A DNA stretch of 11,668 bases, from assembly GCA_003140115.1 (NCBI GenBank), contig PLIQ01000345.1:1-11668 (forward strand). The letters are read 5' to 3'. Positions 1 to 6,589 of the stretch are shown piece after piece. A program made the position numbers and the translations under genes. The notes beneath the pieces were generated by a model. It was not told where the DNA came from. It searched no databases and saw nothing but the letters and a program-made list of their open reading frames with translations. This DNA comes from Actinomycetota bacterium. GTDB lineage: Bacteria > Actinomycetota > Actinomycetes > Streptosporangiales > Streptosporangiaceae. The first letter of the stretch is position 1; the number at the start of each line of letters is the position of its first letter.

Positions 1-347
1 ACTGAGCCGCCGATCTGGCGCCGGTCCCGTCGTGTGGCTCTGGCCGGTCTTGACTCGCAGACCAGGGTGATCTGCGCGCGGACTCTGCGGGTCAGCATGG
101 GGCCGAACGGACGCTCGCCCCATGCATGATGAGAGTGCGCTACCTCCTCGCATACTTATTTGCTGGCCTGCAAATTTCGTCGGCTGGAGATCCCGACAGG
201 AGATATTCCCTCGGTAGGCCAGTGTTCGCGCAGGTACGGTCATGGGTAACGTCGATGCCATAGTGCCTTGGCCGCCGGAAGGCGGGGGCGCGCGGATAGC
301 GGTCGCTGGGGCCGGGCGGTCAGGTTCTCCGGTCCGGGCGTGTCTTT
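1..347. other. Upstream region without a recognised gene
   Basis: I see no supportable gene here. A GC-rich open frame starts at the ATG at 242 and runs into the DoxX gene in another frame, but its arginine/glycine-rich translation looks like a shadow of that gene. The region presumably holds the promoter of the DoxX/sigma pair. I looked for the TGTCAC-type -35 element reported for ECF41 targets and did not find a convincing one. There is an AT-richer patch around 140-180. Confidence 0.4.
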
Positions 348-710
348 ATGAGTATGCACATCGCTTACGTTGTCGTCACGATCGTCGTGGCGCTTGCGAA
401 CGGCTATGCCGCCGTTTTGAACTTCGCCGGGGCGGAGTCTGTCAGGGTCGTCGCCGACGAGGTGCGAGTGTCGCCGAGGTGGATGATTCCGTTCGGGATT
501 CTGCTGGCCTGCGGGGCGGTCGGCCTGCTGGCCGGATTCGCTGTGCCGGTGCTCGGGATGGCCGCCGCGATTGGCCTGGTCGTCTACTTCATCTGCGCGG
601 TGAGCGCGCACATCCGGGTGCGCGATCCCAAGGTCGCCGGTGCGGTCAGTTTCCTGGTGATGGCCGTCGGCGCCCTAGTCGTGGGCCTGGGCTACCACAA
701 CCACTGGTGA
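348..710 (+). CDS. DoxX-like small integral membrane protein
   Basis: This 120-residue protein is almost entirely hydrophobic, with likely membrane helices at about residues 5-27, 46-64, 66-88 and 96-115. The second half, with its Gly/Ala-rich helices and the short HIRVRD loop at 88-93, resembles the DoxX/DoxX-like family. Members are small inner-membrane proteins, some linked to thiol stress or quinone-associated redox chemistry, but most have no proven reaction. The start at 348 has no strong ribosome binding site, and a second ATG six bases later is possible. The gene ends 64 bp before an ECF41-type sigma gene on the same strand, so the two are probably co-transcribed. That would fit the known habit of ECF41 sigmas to sit next to small redox-related target genes. 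The family call is from overall pattern, not from a catalytic motif. Confidence 0.75.
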   Translation: MSMHIAYVVVTIVVALANGYAAVLNFAGAESVRVVADEVRVSPRWMIPFGILLACGAVGLLAGFAVPVLGMAAAIGLVVYFICAVSAHIRVRDPKVAGAVSFLVMAVGALVVGLGYHNHW

Positions 711-774
711 TCCCTGCGGGGCCGCCACTCCCATTCGGTCACGGCCACAGGAGGTAGAAGGGAACCTATTTGAT

Positions 775-1671
775 ATGGAGGAGATCGAGTGGCTGACGGA
801 GCGCTTTCAGCAGCACCGTTCGCATTTGCGCGGGGTTGCCTACCGGATGCTGGGATCGGTGAGCGAAGCCGACGACGCTCTCCAGGAGGCATGGCTCCGG
901 ATCCGCGACCAGGATCGGCGGAGCGTCGAGAACATGCAGGCCTGGCTGACCACCATTGTCGGGCGGGTGTGCCTGAACATGCTGCGCGCCCGGCGAGCAC
1001 GGCGCCACCAGTTCACGGACGTCTACGTGCCCGACCCCGTCGTCAGCCTCGAAGGCAGCGTCGACCCTGAGCAGGAGGCGCTGGTTGCCGACTCGGTCGG
1101 GCTCGCGCTGCTCGTGGTGCTCGACGCGCTTACTCCTCCCGAGCGGCTGGCGTTCGTGCTGCACGACGTGTTTGGCGTGCCGTTTGCGGACATCGCGGCG
1201 GTCCTCCACCGTTCCGAAGCCGCCGCGCAGCAACTCGCCAGCCGAGCTCGGCGACGCGTGCACGGCTCGCCCGCGCCGGACCCGGACATCGGGCGACAGC
1301 GCGAGGTCGTCGACGCGTTCTTCGCCGCCTCTCGCGATGGCGACTTTGACGCCTTGGTGGCGGTGCTCGATCCCGATGTCGAACTGCGGATCGATAGCGG
1401 CGTGCTGCGCGAGGAAGCGTCGCTGATTCTTCGCGGCGCGGTAGCCGTAGCGGCCTACTCCGCTACTTACTCCAAGCTCTACCCGTTCGTCAGGTCAGTG
1501 CTCGTTAACGGCGCCGCGGGAGTTGTGGGGGCGCCCGCCGGACGAGTGTTCTCCGTGATGGCGTTCACCGTCACTAACGGAAAGATCAGGCAAATCGATG
1601 CCCTCGTGGACCCAGAGCGCCTCGGGCAGCTCAACCTCGTCATCCGATCGGCCGATGAACAAGGCCGGTGA
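775..1671 (+). CDS. ECF41/SigJ-like RNA polymerase sigma factor with C-terminal SnoaL-like domain
   Basis: This 298-residue sigma factor directs RNA polymerase to a small set of promoters. Region 2 spans about residues 10-80 (GVAYRMLGSVSEADDALQEAW at 20-40, then the AWLTTIVGRVCLN stretch). Region 4 spans about 105-165 (LTPPERLAFVLHDVFGVPF, then a helix-turn-helix with RSEAAAQQLASRARRR). Residues 174-290 form a SnoaL/NTF2-like extension, which in ECF41 factors replaces a separate anti-sigma and modulates activity. The conserved C-terminal NPDRL-type motif appears as DPERL at 279-283. The DGGG-type motif expected near 207 appears only as DSGV, which may alter self-regulation. The start at 775 is preceded by an AAGGGAA ribosome binding site. 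The likely partner or target is the DoxX-like gene just upstream. The family assignment is strong; the inducing signal cannot be read from sequence. Confidence 0.92.
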   Translation: MEEIEWLTERFQQHRSHLRGVAYRMLGSVSEADDALQEAWLRIRDQDRRSVENMQAWLTTIVGRVCLNMLRARRARRHQFTDVYVPDPVVSLEGSVDPEQEALVADSVGLALLVVLDALTPPERLAFVLHDVFGVPFADIAAVLHRSEAAAQQLASRARRRVHGSPAPDPDIGRQREVVDAFFAASRDGDFDALVAVLDPDVELRIDSGVLREEASLILRGAVAVAAYSATYSKLYPFVRSVLVNGAAGVVGAPAGRVFSVMAFTVTNGKIRQIDALVDPERLGQLNLVIRSADEQGR

Positions 1672-2365
1672 CGTCACTCGGACTGCTGAACCAGCGCGAT
1701 GGCGTGTTCCTCGCCGAGGACTGGGTGGCAGCGTCGGGCATTCTGCCCGAGGCGTGTGCTTCACTAGCGCTTCGGTCGTAGCCAAGGCGCTGGGATCCAA
1801 ACGACCTCCTGGACGCGACGTCCCATACGCCGGCCAGCCTGGTGAGGTCCACGGCGCGCCGGTCGCCAACTCTTCGAGCCTGACCTGGAGATAAAACGGC
1901 GTGTGGTGTACCCCTCCTGCGCAGCCCGCCCAAGCGGGAGAGGCCGCCTGGATAGAAGACACAGAAGCGGCCGATCTGCCTACGCATCTTGAGCAGCACT
2001 GGCCAGCCGGCCATCACCGCGCCAGGCCTGCTGCCGATAGCGCAGGTCAGCCACTCAATCGAGTATTCGAGCGGCACACGGTCGAGCCGCCCGCGCCCGG
2101 GCCAGATGATCGCGGGGTTGCAAGCGCCGCCGTTTGCGTAACGACTTGTAATCGGACAGTCTTTCTGCTGCGTCAGCGTGTCCTGGCTCCAGAATCTGAG
2201 CGGCCCGCTCGGGCGCTGGCCGTTGCCCGGGCGGCCGGACCTGACGAAATTCACGCCGCGGGGTAAGACACCGGCTCCGCGGCGACGCATAGCCTGTGAC
2301 GGCGGGGGTGTCGCGTCCGCAGTGCCCCCGAGCCAGCCCGAAGCCGACTGCAAGGGAGCCCGGAG
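1672..2365. other. Long gap with decayed coding-like sequence, no gene assigned
   Basis: No intact gene can be supported in these roughly 690 bases. Some stretches look formerly coding. On the plus strand, about 1690-1770 reads as GLLNQRDGVFLAEDWVAA in well-biased codons before hitting stops. On the minus strand, about 2090-1960 reads with GC-rich third positions (EYSIEWLTCAIGSRPGAV). I match neither to a family. A small hairpin, CCCGC-CCAA-GCGGG, lies at 1925-1938. The last 100 bp hold the probable promoter and ribosome binding site of the peroxiredoxin gene at 2366. Confidence 0.45.
2262..2292 (+). promoter_or_regulatory. Weak match to the GTAAG-N19/20-CTAAC element upstream of the 2366 peroxiredoxin
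   Basis: GGTAAGACACCGGC begins at 2262 and shares its first eight bases (GGTAAGAC) with the element at 6500. The -10-like half is poor: CATAG at spacing 20 instead of CTAAC at spacing 19. It lies about 75 bp upstream of the start at 2366. I list it as a degenerate candidate only. Confidence 0.3.
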
Positions 2366-3031
2366 ATGGCCACTGAATCTACGATCACCGGTCGTGTCGC
2401 CGAGATGCACGCCTCGATGGCCGCACAGCCGCCGAACGAGGTCATGGGTGCGTTCACCCGGGAGCAAGCCGCACTGGCCACCGCCGGCATACCGGACGGG
2501 GTCGCTATCCCCGGAACCCTGATCCCCGATGCCGGCCTGCTCGACGTCCACGGGTCACCGACGACGCTGTACGCCGTGACGGCAGACCGGCCAACGGTAC
2601 TGGTGTTCTACCGGGGAGCCTGGTGCCCGTACTGCAACATCGCCCTAGCCACCTACCAACAGCACCTGCTCCCGCGGCTGACCGCACGCGGCATAGGGCT
2701 TGTCGCGATCAGCCCTCAGGCCGCGGACGGGTCGCTGTCGATGCAGGAGAAGCACGACCTGTCCTTTACCGTGGTGTCCGATCCGGGCAACGCGATCGCC
2801 CGCGGCCTGGGCATTCTGACCCGGCCGTCGGACGAGGCACGAGCCGCCCAGCTGCAGCTCGGACTCGACCTGACCGCCGTCAACGCCGACGGCACCGTCG
2901 CGCTGCCGATGCCGACCGTAGTCATCACCGACGTCGGCCACGTCGTCCGGTGGATCGACGTGCACTCCGACTACAGCACCCGCACCGAGCCGGCGCAGAT
3001 CCTCAGCGCCCTCGACCGGCTCGGCATCTGA
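2366..3031 (+). CDS. Peroxiredoxin-like (AhpC/TSA superfamily) protein with CPYC motif
   Basis: This 221-residue thioredoxin-fold protein is of the peroxiredoxin-like family. After a helical N-terminal extension (about 1-45), the fold starts with IPDGVAIPGTLIPDAG. The active segment VLVFYRGAWCPYCNIAL spans 78-94, with cysteines at 87 and 90. A later GVAL-type segment and the PMPTVVITDVGHVVRWIDVH strand (181-200), with its likely cis-proline, complete the domain. The expected role is cytosolic reduction of peroxides or thiol-disulfide exchange; the substrate is unknown. The WCPYC motif resembles thioredoxin more than a classical peroxiredoxin PxxxTxxC loop. The start at 2366 follows a GGGAG ribosome binding site. 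The length is normal for the family and the gene looks intact. A shorter relative lies at 6590 and a scrap of another at 4215. Confidence 0.9.
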   Translation: MATESTITGRVAEMHASMAAQPPNEVMGAFTREQAALATAGIPDGVAIPGTLIPDAGLLDVHGSPTTLYAVTADRPTVLVFYRGAWCPYCNIALATYQQHLLPRLTARGIGLVAISPQAADGSLSMQEKHDLSFTVVSDPGNAIARGLGILTRPSDEARAAQLQLGLDLTAVNADGTVALPMPTVVITDVGHVVRWIDVHSDYSTRTEPAQILSALDRLGI

Positions 3032-3062
3032 CCAGCCGGGCGTCGGATAGGCGCCACGCGTC

Positions 3063-3200
3063 ATGCCTGAACTCGATCTGGCCACCGTCACCGCAGCCGA
3101 CGGCCGCGACCTGCTGGCGGGCCGCCGAGGGGGACTGGCTGCGGCCGGTACCGCACTGCCCCGGCTGGAGTGCCGTTCAGGCCGGGCCTGGTGGCGATGA
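3063..3200 (+). pseudogene. Short orphan ORF, probably the truncated start of a lost gene
   Basis: This ORF begins 32 bp after the peroxiredoxin stop and encodes 45 residues starting MPELDLATVTAADGRDLLAG. Codons up to about residue 35 have strong GC third-position bias, as in a real gene. The tail (CRSGRAWWR) runs into the 3' side of the minus-strand transposase remnant and looks random. I read it as the surviving N-terminus of a gene that followed the peroxiredoxin and was cut by the insertion or a later deletion. I do not recognise the family. It could also be a chance ORF. Confidence 0.35.
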
Positions 3201-3398
3201 CGCCGCACAGCTCGGCGCGCCCGCCGGCGCTGAACTGGTCAGGGTCCCTGATCACTTCTTCGAGCTGGGCGATCATCCGTGCCCCGACCACGGCGTCGCG
3301 CTCGGCGGCCTCAGGTTTGAAGCAGATGACGAACCGCTCGTCCTCGGCGATCCGCACCTCCTTGACCTCGAGGTTCCCGCCACGTCCTTGTAGCGTCC
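3140..3398 (-). mobile_element. Decayed IS1634-type transposase fragment
   Basis: Read on the minus strand, the sequence carries a stretch characteristic of the C-terminal half of IS1634-family transposases: GRYKDVAG (about 3398-3375), then a one-base frame change, then NLEVKEVRIAEDERFVICFKP, AAERDAVVGARMIAQLEEV and RAELCGVIATRPGLN (down to about 3175). In intact relatives these read roughly GRYxKVAGNLEVKEVR and RAELRGVISTKPGLNR, followed by a long catalytic region that is missing here. The piece is therefore truncated on both sides, frameshifted near 3375, and substituted (for example C in place of the usual R after RAEL). No terminal inverted repeats or target duplications could be placed. 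The family name comes from motif recall, not a search. Confidence 0.7.
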
Positions 3399-4196
3399 GT
3401 GCCGGACAGCGCGGCGGCCGCTTCGGCGGACCCGGACCTGAGTTTCTTCCCGACGCGGCGGGTGTCCCGGTCTTAATTTCTTGAGGCGTCGGCTTCCGCC
3501 GTGCCAGTCCTCCTGGATGCCGGTCTGGCCAGGGTTAACGCCGAAGCTGTGCAGTTGGGATCGTTCTCGCAGGCTGCGCTTGAGCTCAGCGAAGCCGGGG
3601 AAGGAGGCGAGCCCGACAACGTGGTCCCACAACCGGATCGCGTCCTGGTCACTGGGCAGCCGGCTGATGACCGGCCCGAAGAACGCGGTCCCGTCGGGCG
3701 GCCCGAAGTGGATGATCGGGGTACCGACGTCCTTGCCGGTCAGCGTGAGCGCCTCGTCGGTTTCGGCCCGCAGTTCATCGTCCCAGTTGGCGTCATCGAG
3801 GGCATCGGCCAGCGCGGCGGGCAATCCGGCCCGCTTGAGCAGCGGCTCGACGAACGCCCGGCTTCCCCGTTCATCCGGTCCCAGTGCGGGCGCGGCTGCG
3901 GAGTCGAACGCCTGGGTGCCGATCGCCTCGTACAGGGGCCCAACCGCCTGGCGGCCGTGCTCGGCGCGGGTCCGGGCGGCCACCCGCAGCAGCCGCATCC
4001 CGGCGGTGTGGCCAGCCTCGTAGCCTGCCGGGAAATGGCTGTCGTAGTCGACGTCGGCGTTGAGCATGCGCAGCGAGATGAACCGCCAGTCCACGGTGTA
4101 GTCGCGCTGAGCGGCGACCTGCCGGACCCATTTGCTCGTCATCCAGGCGAACGGGCACAGCGGATCGAAGTAGAAGTTGATATCCGGGATGTTCAT
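3273..4196 (-). CDS. DsbA/FrnE-like thiol oxidoreductase (Rv2466c-type), frame extended into IS remnant
   Basis: The first 240 residues form a complete DsbA-family protein of the mycothiol-dependent nitroreductase/2-hydroxychromene-carboxylate isomerase type. FYFDPLCPFAWMTSKWV (8-24) holds the active site with only the first cysteine of CxxC (C14-P-F-A17), and VGTPIIHFG (157-165) holds the cis-proline loop opposite it. FFGPVISRLP (172-181) and ELKRSLRER close the domain. These proteins are cytosolic and use a low-molecular-weight thiol to reduce electrophiles or disulfides. The start at 4196 has an excellent GGAGG site five bases upstream. After about residue 240 (nt 3477) the frame continues for 67 basic, low-complexity residues through the transposase fragment, while a TAA sits one base out of frame near 3473. 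The native end was probably there, so the tail is likely acquired. The neighbour upstream is the peroxiredoxin scrap and DUF427 gene on the same strand. Confidence 0.85.
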   Translation of the reverse strand: MNIPDINFYFDPLCPFAWMTSKWVRQVAAQRDYTVDWRFISLRMLNADVDYDSHFPAGYEAGHTAGMRLLRVAARTRAEHGRQAVGPLYEAIGTQAFDSAAAPALGPDERGSRAFVEPLLKRAGLPAALADALDDANWDDELRAETDEALTLTGKDVGTPIIHFGPPDGTAFFGPVISRLPSDQDAIRLWDHVVGLASFPGFAELKRSLRERSQLHSFGVNPGQTGIQEDWHGGSRRLKKLRPGHPPRREETQVRVRRSGRRAVRHGRYKDVAGTSRSRRCGSPRTSGSSSASNLRPPSATPWSGHG

Positions 4197-4214
4197 GACG
4201 TCCTCCGATGGCTA

Positions 4215-4340
4215 TCAAGATGACGCGGCGGCATGCTCGCGCCGGTACCGGGCCAGGCCGATCACGTCCTCGGGCACCAGGCGGCCGATGGCGCCGCTGG
4301 AGTACACGGTTACGATCGCCTTGCCCGGCACGCCTGGCCG
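4215..4340 (-). pseudogene. C-terminal fragment of a peroxiredoxin paralogous to the 6590 gene
   Basis: On the minus strand this reads GKAIVTVYSSGAIGRLVPED followed by VIGLARYRREHAAASS and a TGA at 4215. It matches the last 35 residues of the peroxiredoxin at 6590-7072 (VVVSVYSSGAIGRLVPEDVI, then GMVRYLREHATA) almost residue for residue. The rest of that protein, including the CPYC active site, is missing. The scrap lies between the end of the DUF427 gene (4375) and the DsbA-like start (4196). A peroxiredoxin gene therefore probably once stood in this minus-strand operon and was deleted except for its tail. No start codon or ribosome binding site of its own is evident. Confidence 0.82.
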
Positions 4341-4374
4341 GCGGGGCGCGCTGGCCAGGCCGCGATGGTGGCGA

Positions 4375-5175
4375 TCACTCGAAGAAATGGGTTCGGGCGC
4401 GCGGCAGCCGCACGCCGTCGACGTCGATGTCGATCTTCTCGTTGTAGAAAGCGACCAGGCCCGCGATGGGCAGCAGCTGGCGGGTGGGGAAGTCATAGGC
4501 CCAGGCGAGGTCTTGATCACCATCGCGCACGTCGTCACCGGTGCGCACCGACCAGTAGGCGCTGGTGACACCCTTGTACGGGCAGGCCGTCTGGGTGGCG
4601 GTCGGCACGAGGTGACTGAAGTCGACATCGGTGCGGTCGAAGTAGTAACGGGTCGGCAGACCGGTCTCGAACACCAGCACCGGCCTGGCGCTCTCGGCCA
4701 GCGTGATGCCCTCCAGCGAGGCCCGGACGTGCCGGTGCGAGCGAAGTGCGTCGACGCGGACGTAAGGGTTGCGGGGATGAACGAAGACCTGCTCGTCCTC
4801 CTCATACCATGCATCCAGCGCGTCCCAGTCGAAACGAGCTGTGCCCGCCACCCGGTCAATCGCCTCGTCACCGAAGACACGCACGGTGCCTGGGCGGTCC
4901 ACGCCGCCGGCCCGCAAGCCGTGACGGCGTGCCGTCCCCTGGCGCAGGCGCTGCTCGTGGTGCTCATCCACCAGGAAACGCTCGTCGACGTCTTCAACTG
5001 GGATGTAGTACTGCGGGTAGTACGGCCATTCCCACACGTACCGGGCCTGCGTACTGTCGAAAATCAGCTCGCCGCCCAGCATCGCCCGCACTCGCCGCGG
5101 CGCGGGTTCGGCGTGATCGGTCTCCGCGATCATCTGCGGATAATCACGGTCGGCTGCCACACGTGATACGGCCAT
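4375..5175 (-). CDS. Two-domain DUF427 family protein
   Basis: This 266-residue protein contains two copies of the DUF427 fold. The first (about residues 25-110) carries RRVRAMLGGELIFDS, then YVWEWPYYPQYYIPVEDVD. The second (about 165-255) carries LVFETGLPTRYYFDRTDVDF, then ACPYKGVTSAYWSV and PIAGLVAFYNEKIDIDVDG, the classical signature of the family. DUF427 proteins are soluble, common in actinobacteria and often next to redox genes; no reaction is established. The start at 5175 is supported by a GGAGT site and by the matching leader and start in the second copy at 10289. It leads a minus-strand unit with the peroxiredoxin scrap and the DsbA-like gene. The gene is full length and looks intact, with a candidate promoter at 5217-5246. 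Confidence 0.9.
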   Translation of the reverse strand: MAVSRVAADRDYPQMIAETDHAEPAPRRVRAMLGGELIFDSTQARYVWEWPYYPQYYIPVEDVDERFLVDEHHEQRLRQGTARRHGLRAGGVDRPGTVRVFGDEAIDRVAGTARFDWDALDAWYEEDEQVFVHPRNPYVRVDALRSHRHVRASLEGITLAESARPVLVFETGLPTRYYFDRTDVDFSHLVPTATQTACPYKGVTSAYWSVRTGDDVRDGDQDLAWAYDFPTRQLLPIAGLVAFYNEKIDIDVDGVRLPRARTHFFE

Positions 5176-5640
5176 CGTGCCTCACTCCTGAAGTCGGTAA
5201 CTAAACCGGGCACAAGGTGAGCGTCACCGGACGCGCCGTTCTTACCTCCTGGACAGCCAGCGGACTGCCGCGCGATGACGCAGCAGATGAACGGTGACGC
5301 CCTGACCACGTTATGACGTAGCTCCAGCGGCGGCTGCGAGCAGGCCCTCAAGGTGAACTGCATGGCGGTGAGCATCATCGCGGAGCCGGCCTCGCTCGCA
5401 CAGCGATACGTGCCGTCCGGGAGGTGGCGCAGGCCGTCGATGACGGCCAGCCTGATCACCCAGGCCGGTTTCGGCGCCGACCAGGACGGCGCACAGGTAC
5501 ACCAGACGGCGCTGACCAGGCATGGCTGCTGCGCGGATGCCGATGCCCAGCACGGCTCTGAGACGGCCGACCGTCATTATGAACAAGAGAACCACCACCT
5601 TCGAGGATGCGGGCGGCCGGACGCCACAGGAGGATGAACT
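5176..5640. other. Gap with possible decayed membrane-protein gene on the minus strand
   Basis: Apart from the promoter-like element at 5217-5246, no intact gene is supportable. On the minus strand, from about 5580 leftwards, one frame reads VVVLLFIMTVGRLRAVLGIG then RLVYLCAVLVGAETGL. Near 5460 the plausible frame switches and reads VIRLAVIDGLRHLPDGTYRC and EAGSAMMLTAMQFTL down to about 5340. This is what a small hydrophobic protein gene with a frameshift would look like, but I do not recognise the family and would not annotate it as a gene. An AGGAGG sequence at 5626-5631 precedes ATGs at 5635 and 5642. Confidence 0.35.
5217..5246 (-). promoter_or_regulatory. Candidate ECF promoter upstream of the DUF427 gene (GGTAAG-N18-GCTCAC)
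   Basis: On the minus strand GGTAAG (5246-5241) is followed after 18 bases by GCTCAC (5222-5217). Spacing is identical to the element upstream of the 6590 operon, and the element lies about 42 bp before the ATG at 5175. Position and spacing fit -35/-10 boxes of an ECF-type promoter. The assignment is an inference from recurrence in this window. Confidence 0.5.
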
Positions 5641-5678
5641 CATGCCGCGGGGCCGCCCGCGGACGAAGGGCGGTCGCG

Positions 5679-5943
5679 ATGCACATCCTTGTCACCAGCG
5701 CCGGCGGAGCCAACGGCAACGGCTACGGCGCGATCCTCGGCTTCGGCCCGGAGGGTGAATTCACAGGGCCGTTTGGCGACGACCCGCGGATCGCCGATCC
5801 GCGCGGTCTGTCCGTTGACCCGTCAGGCGCACTCATCTATGTGAACAGCGGCGACGACCGTGTGCTGGCGCTCGTGGCGCTCGATCTCCATGGGCGCGTC
5901 GTGCGCGACTCGGGGCCGATGCCCGGGCTGGACCCAGGCGGCG
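5679..5943 (+). pseudogene. N-terminal fragment of an NHL/beta-propeller protein, cut off by a recombination junction
   Basis: From the ATG at 5679 (GAAGG site upstream) the frame reads MHILVTSAGGANGNGYGAIL, then DPRGLSVDPSGALIYVNSGD, DRVLALVALDLHGRVVRDSG and LDPGGGT. These are one to two blades of an NHL-type beta-propeller, as in cell-surface or cytosolic lactonase/strictosidine-synthase-like proteins. After about residue 88 the propeller pattern stops, and in another frame the sequence becomes the C-terminal half of an ECF sigma factor. The junction lies near 5943. The propeller frame ends by chance at 5990. About three quarters or more of a usual propeller is missing, so the product is unlikely to fold. 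The VLALVALDL stretch also looks like a small internal duplication. Confidence 0.75.
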
Positions 5944-6202
5944 GCACGACCTCGTCGCCGCGGTGCGCCGTGCCGTCGAGGAGGATCTGACCGAATGGCA
6001 GCGGCAGGTGTTCACCGCGATCGCGGTAAAGGGCGGTCCGCTCGACGCGCTGGTGGCGCAGCTGGGTTCCAGCCGTAATGCGGTCTATGAAACGATGTTC
6101 GGCGCACGGCGTAAGTTGCGGGCCGCGCTGGCTGCTAACGGGTATCTGACCGCCTCCGCTGAGGAGGCCGAGCTGAGCGACCGCGGTACGGGGCGACCAT
6201 GA
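5943..6202 (+). pseudogene. C-terminal fragment of an ECF sigma factor (region 4 only)
   Basis: The open frame from about 5943 reads HDLVAAVRRAVEEDLTEWQR, then VFTAIAVKGGPLDALVAQLG, SSRNAVYETMFGARRKLRAA and LAANGYL. It aligns throughout with residues 154-220 of the intact sigma factor at 9079-9765 (LAGALRRAVTEALSERQRRV and onward). It contains the whole region 4 helix-turn-helix that binds the -35 element but lacks region 2, so it cannot act as a sigma factor. A GTG at 5963 could start an 79-residue DNA-binding piece, but no clear ribosome binding site supports this. The stop overlaps the next start as ATGA, exactly as in the intact pair, confirming that this was a coupled sigma/anti-sigma unit. 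Confidence 0.85.
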
Positions 6203-6428
6203 CGGGCTGGGATGAGCTGGACCGGTTCTTGCGGACCGATCCGCGCGATGTGGGCTGCGATCAGGCGCTGGACATCTTGCAGGTCTATGTCGAGCTCGTC
6301 CTGGACGACGAATCCGGGACCGAGGCGGCCCGCCGGTATACCGGTGTCGCTGCGCACCTGCTGAGCTGCGGCCGTGTGCCGAGGACTACCAAGGGCTGCT
6401 TCTGGCCGCTAGGGCGAATCCGGCCTGA
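6199..6428 (+). pseudogene. Frameshifted zinc-finger anti-sigma factor, paralogue of the 8867-9082 gene
   Basis: The reading MTGWDELDRFLRTDPRDVGC, then DQALDILQVYVELVLDDES and RRYTGVAAHLLSCG closely follows the intact anti-sigma protein at 8867-9082. Near 6371, at the H-x3-C-x2-C site, one base appears to be missing. In the listed frame the protein ends RVPRTTKGCFWPLGRIRPDC (stop at 6435). One frame over, it ends CAEDYQGLLLAARANPA with TGA at 6426-6428, matching the paralogue CGEDYAGLLAAVS. The shift removes the last zinc-binding cysteine, so the product is probably non-functional. The start overlaps the upstream sigma remnant by ATGA. A sequencing error at this GC-rich site is the main alternative. 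Confidence 0.8.
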
Positions 6429-6499
6429 CTGCTGATCTCCGGGCGGGCAGCCGGTGATCTGCACCGCCGGGCAGCTCGAGGGGCAGCCGGATATCGCGA

Positions 6500-6529
6500 G
6501 GTAAGACGCCGGCCTGAACCGGCGCTAAC
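6500..6529 (+). promoter_or_regulatory. Candidate ECF promoter upstream of the peroxiredoxin-SDR-DUF1684 operon (GGTAAG-N18-GCTAAC)
   Basis: GGTAAG (6500-6505) is followed after 18 bases by GCTAAC (6524-6529). It is the best-formed member of the recurring motif and lies about 60 bp before the ATG at 6590, in a short intergenic region with no other apparent function. The spacer contains the inverted repeat GCCGG-N6-CCGGC (6508-6523), which could be an operator. The sigma factor that reads it is not shown by sequence; the intact pair at 8867-9765 is the nearest candidate. Confidence 0.5.
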
Positions 6530-6589
6530 AACAGGACGGTCCGGCACACCGCTGGCGTCATTTCCGTGAGCAGATGAAGGAGAGCCGTT

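Noticed and set aside
242..757. 171-codon plus-strand ORF overlapping the DoxX gene
   Set aside because: Arg/Gly-rich translation without domain features, out of frame with the clearly hydrophobic DoxX-like protein.
1640..2551. Long 303-codon open frame on the minus strand
   Set aside because: It overlaps the ends of two well-supported plus-strand genes, shows no recognisable domain, and is Arg/Ser/Gly-rich as antisense shadows in high-GC DNA usually are. Only its middle lies in a gap.
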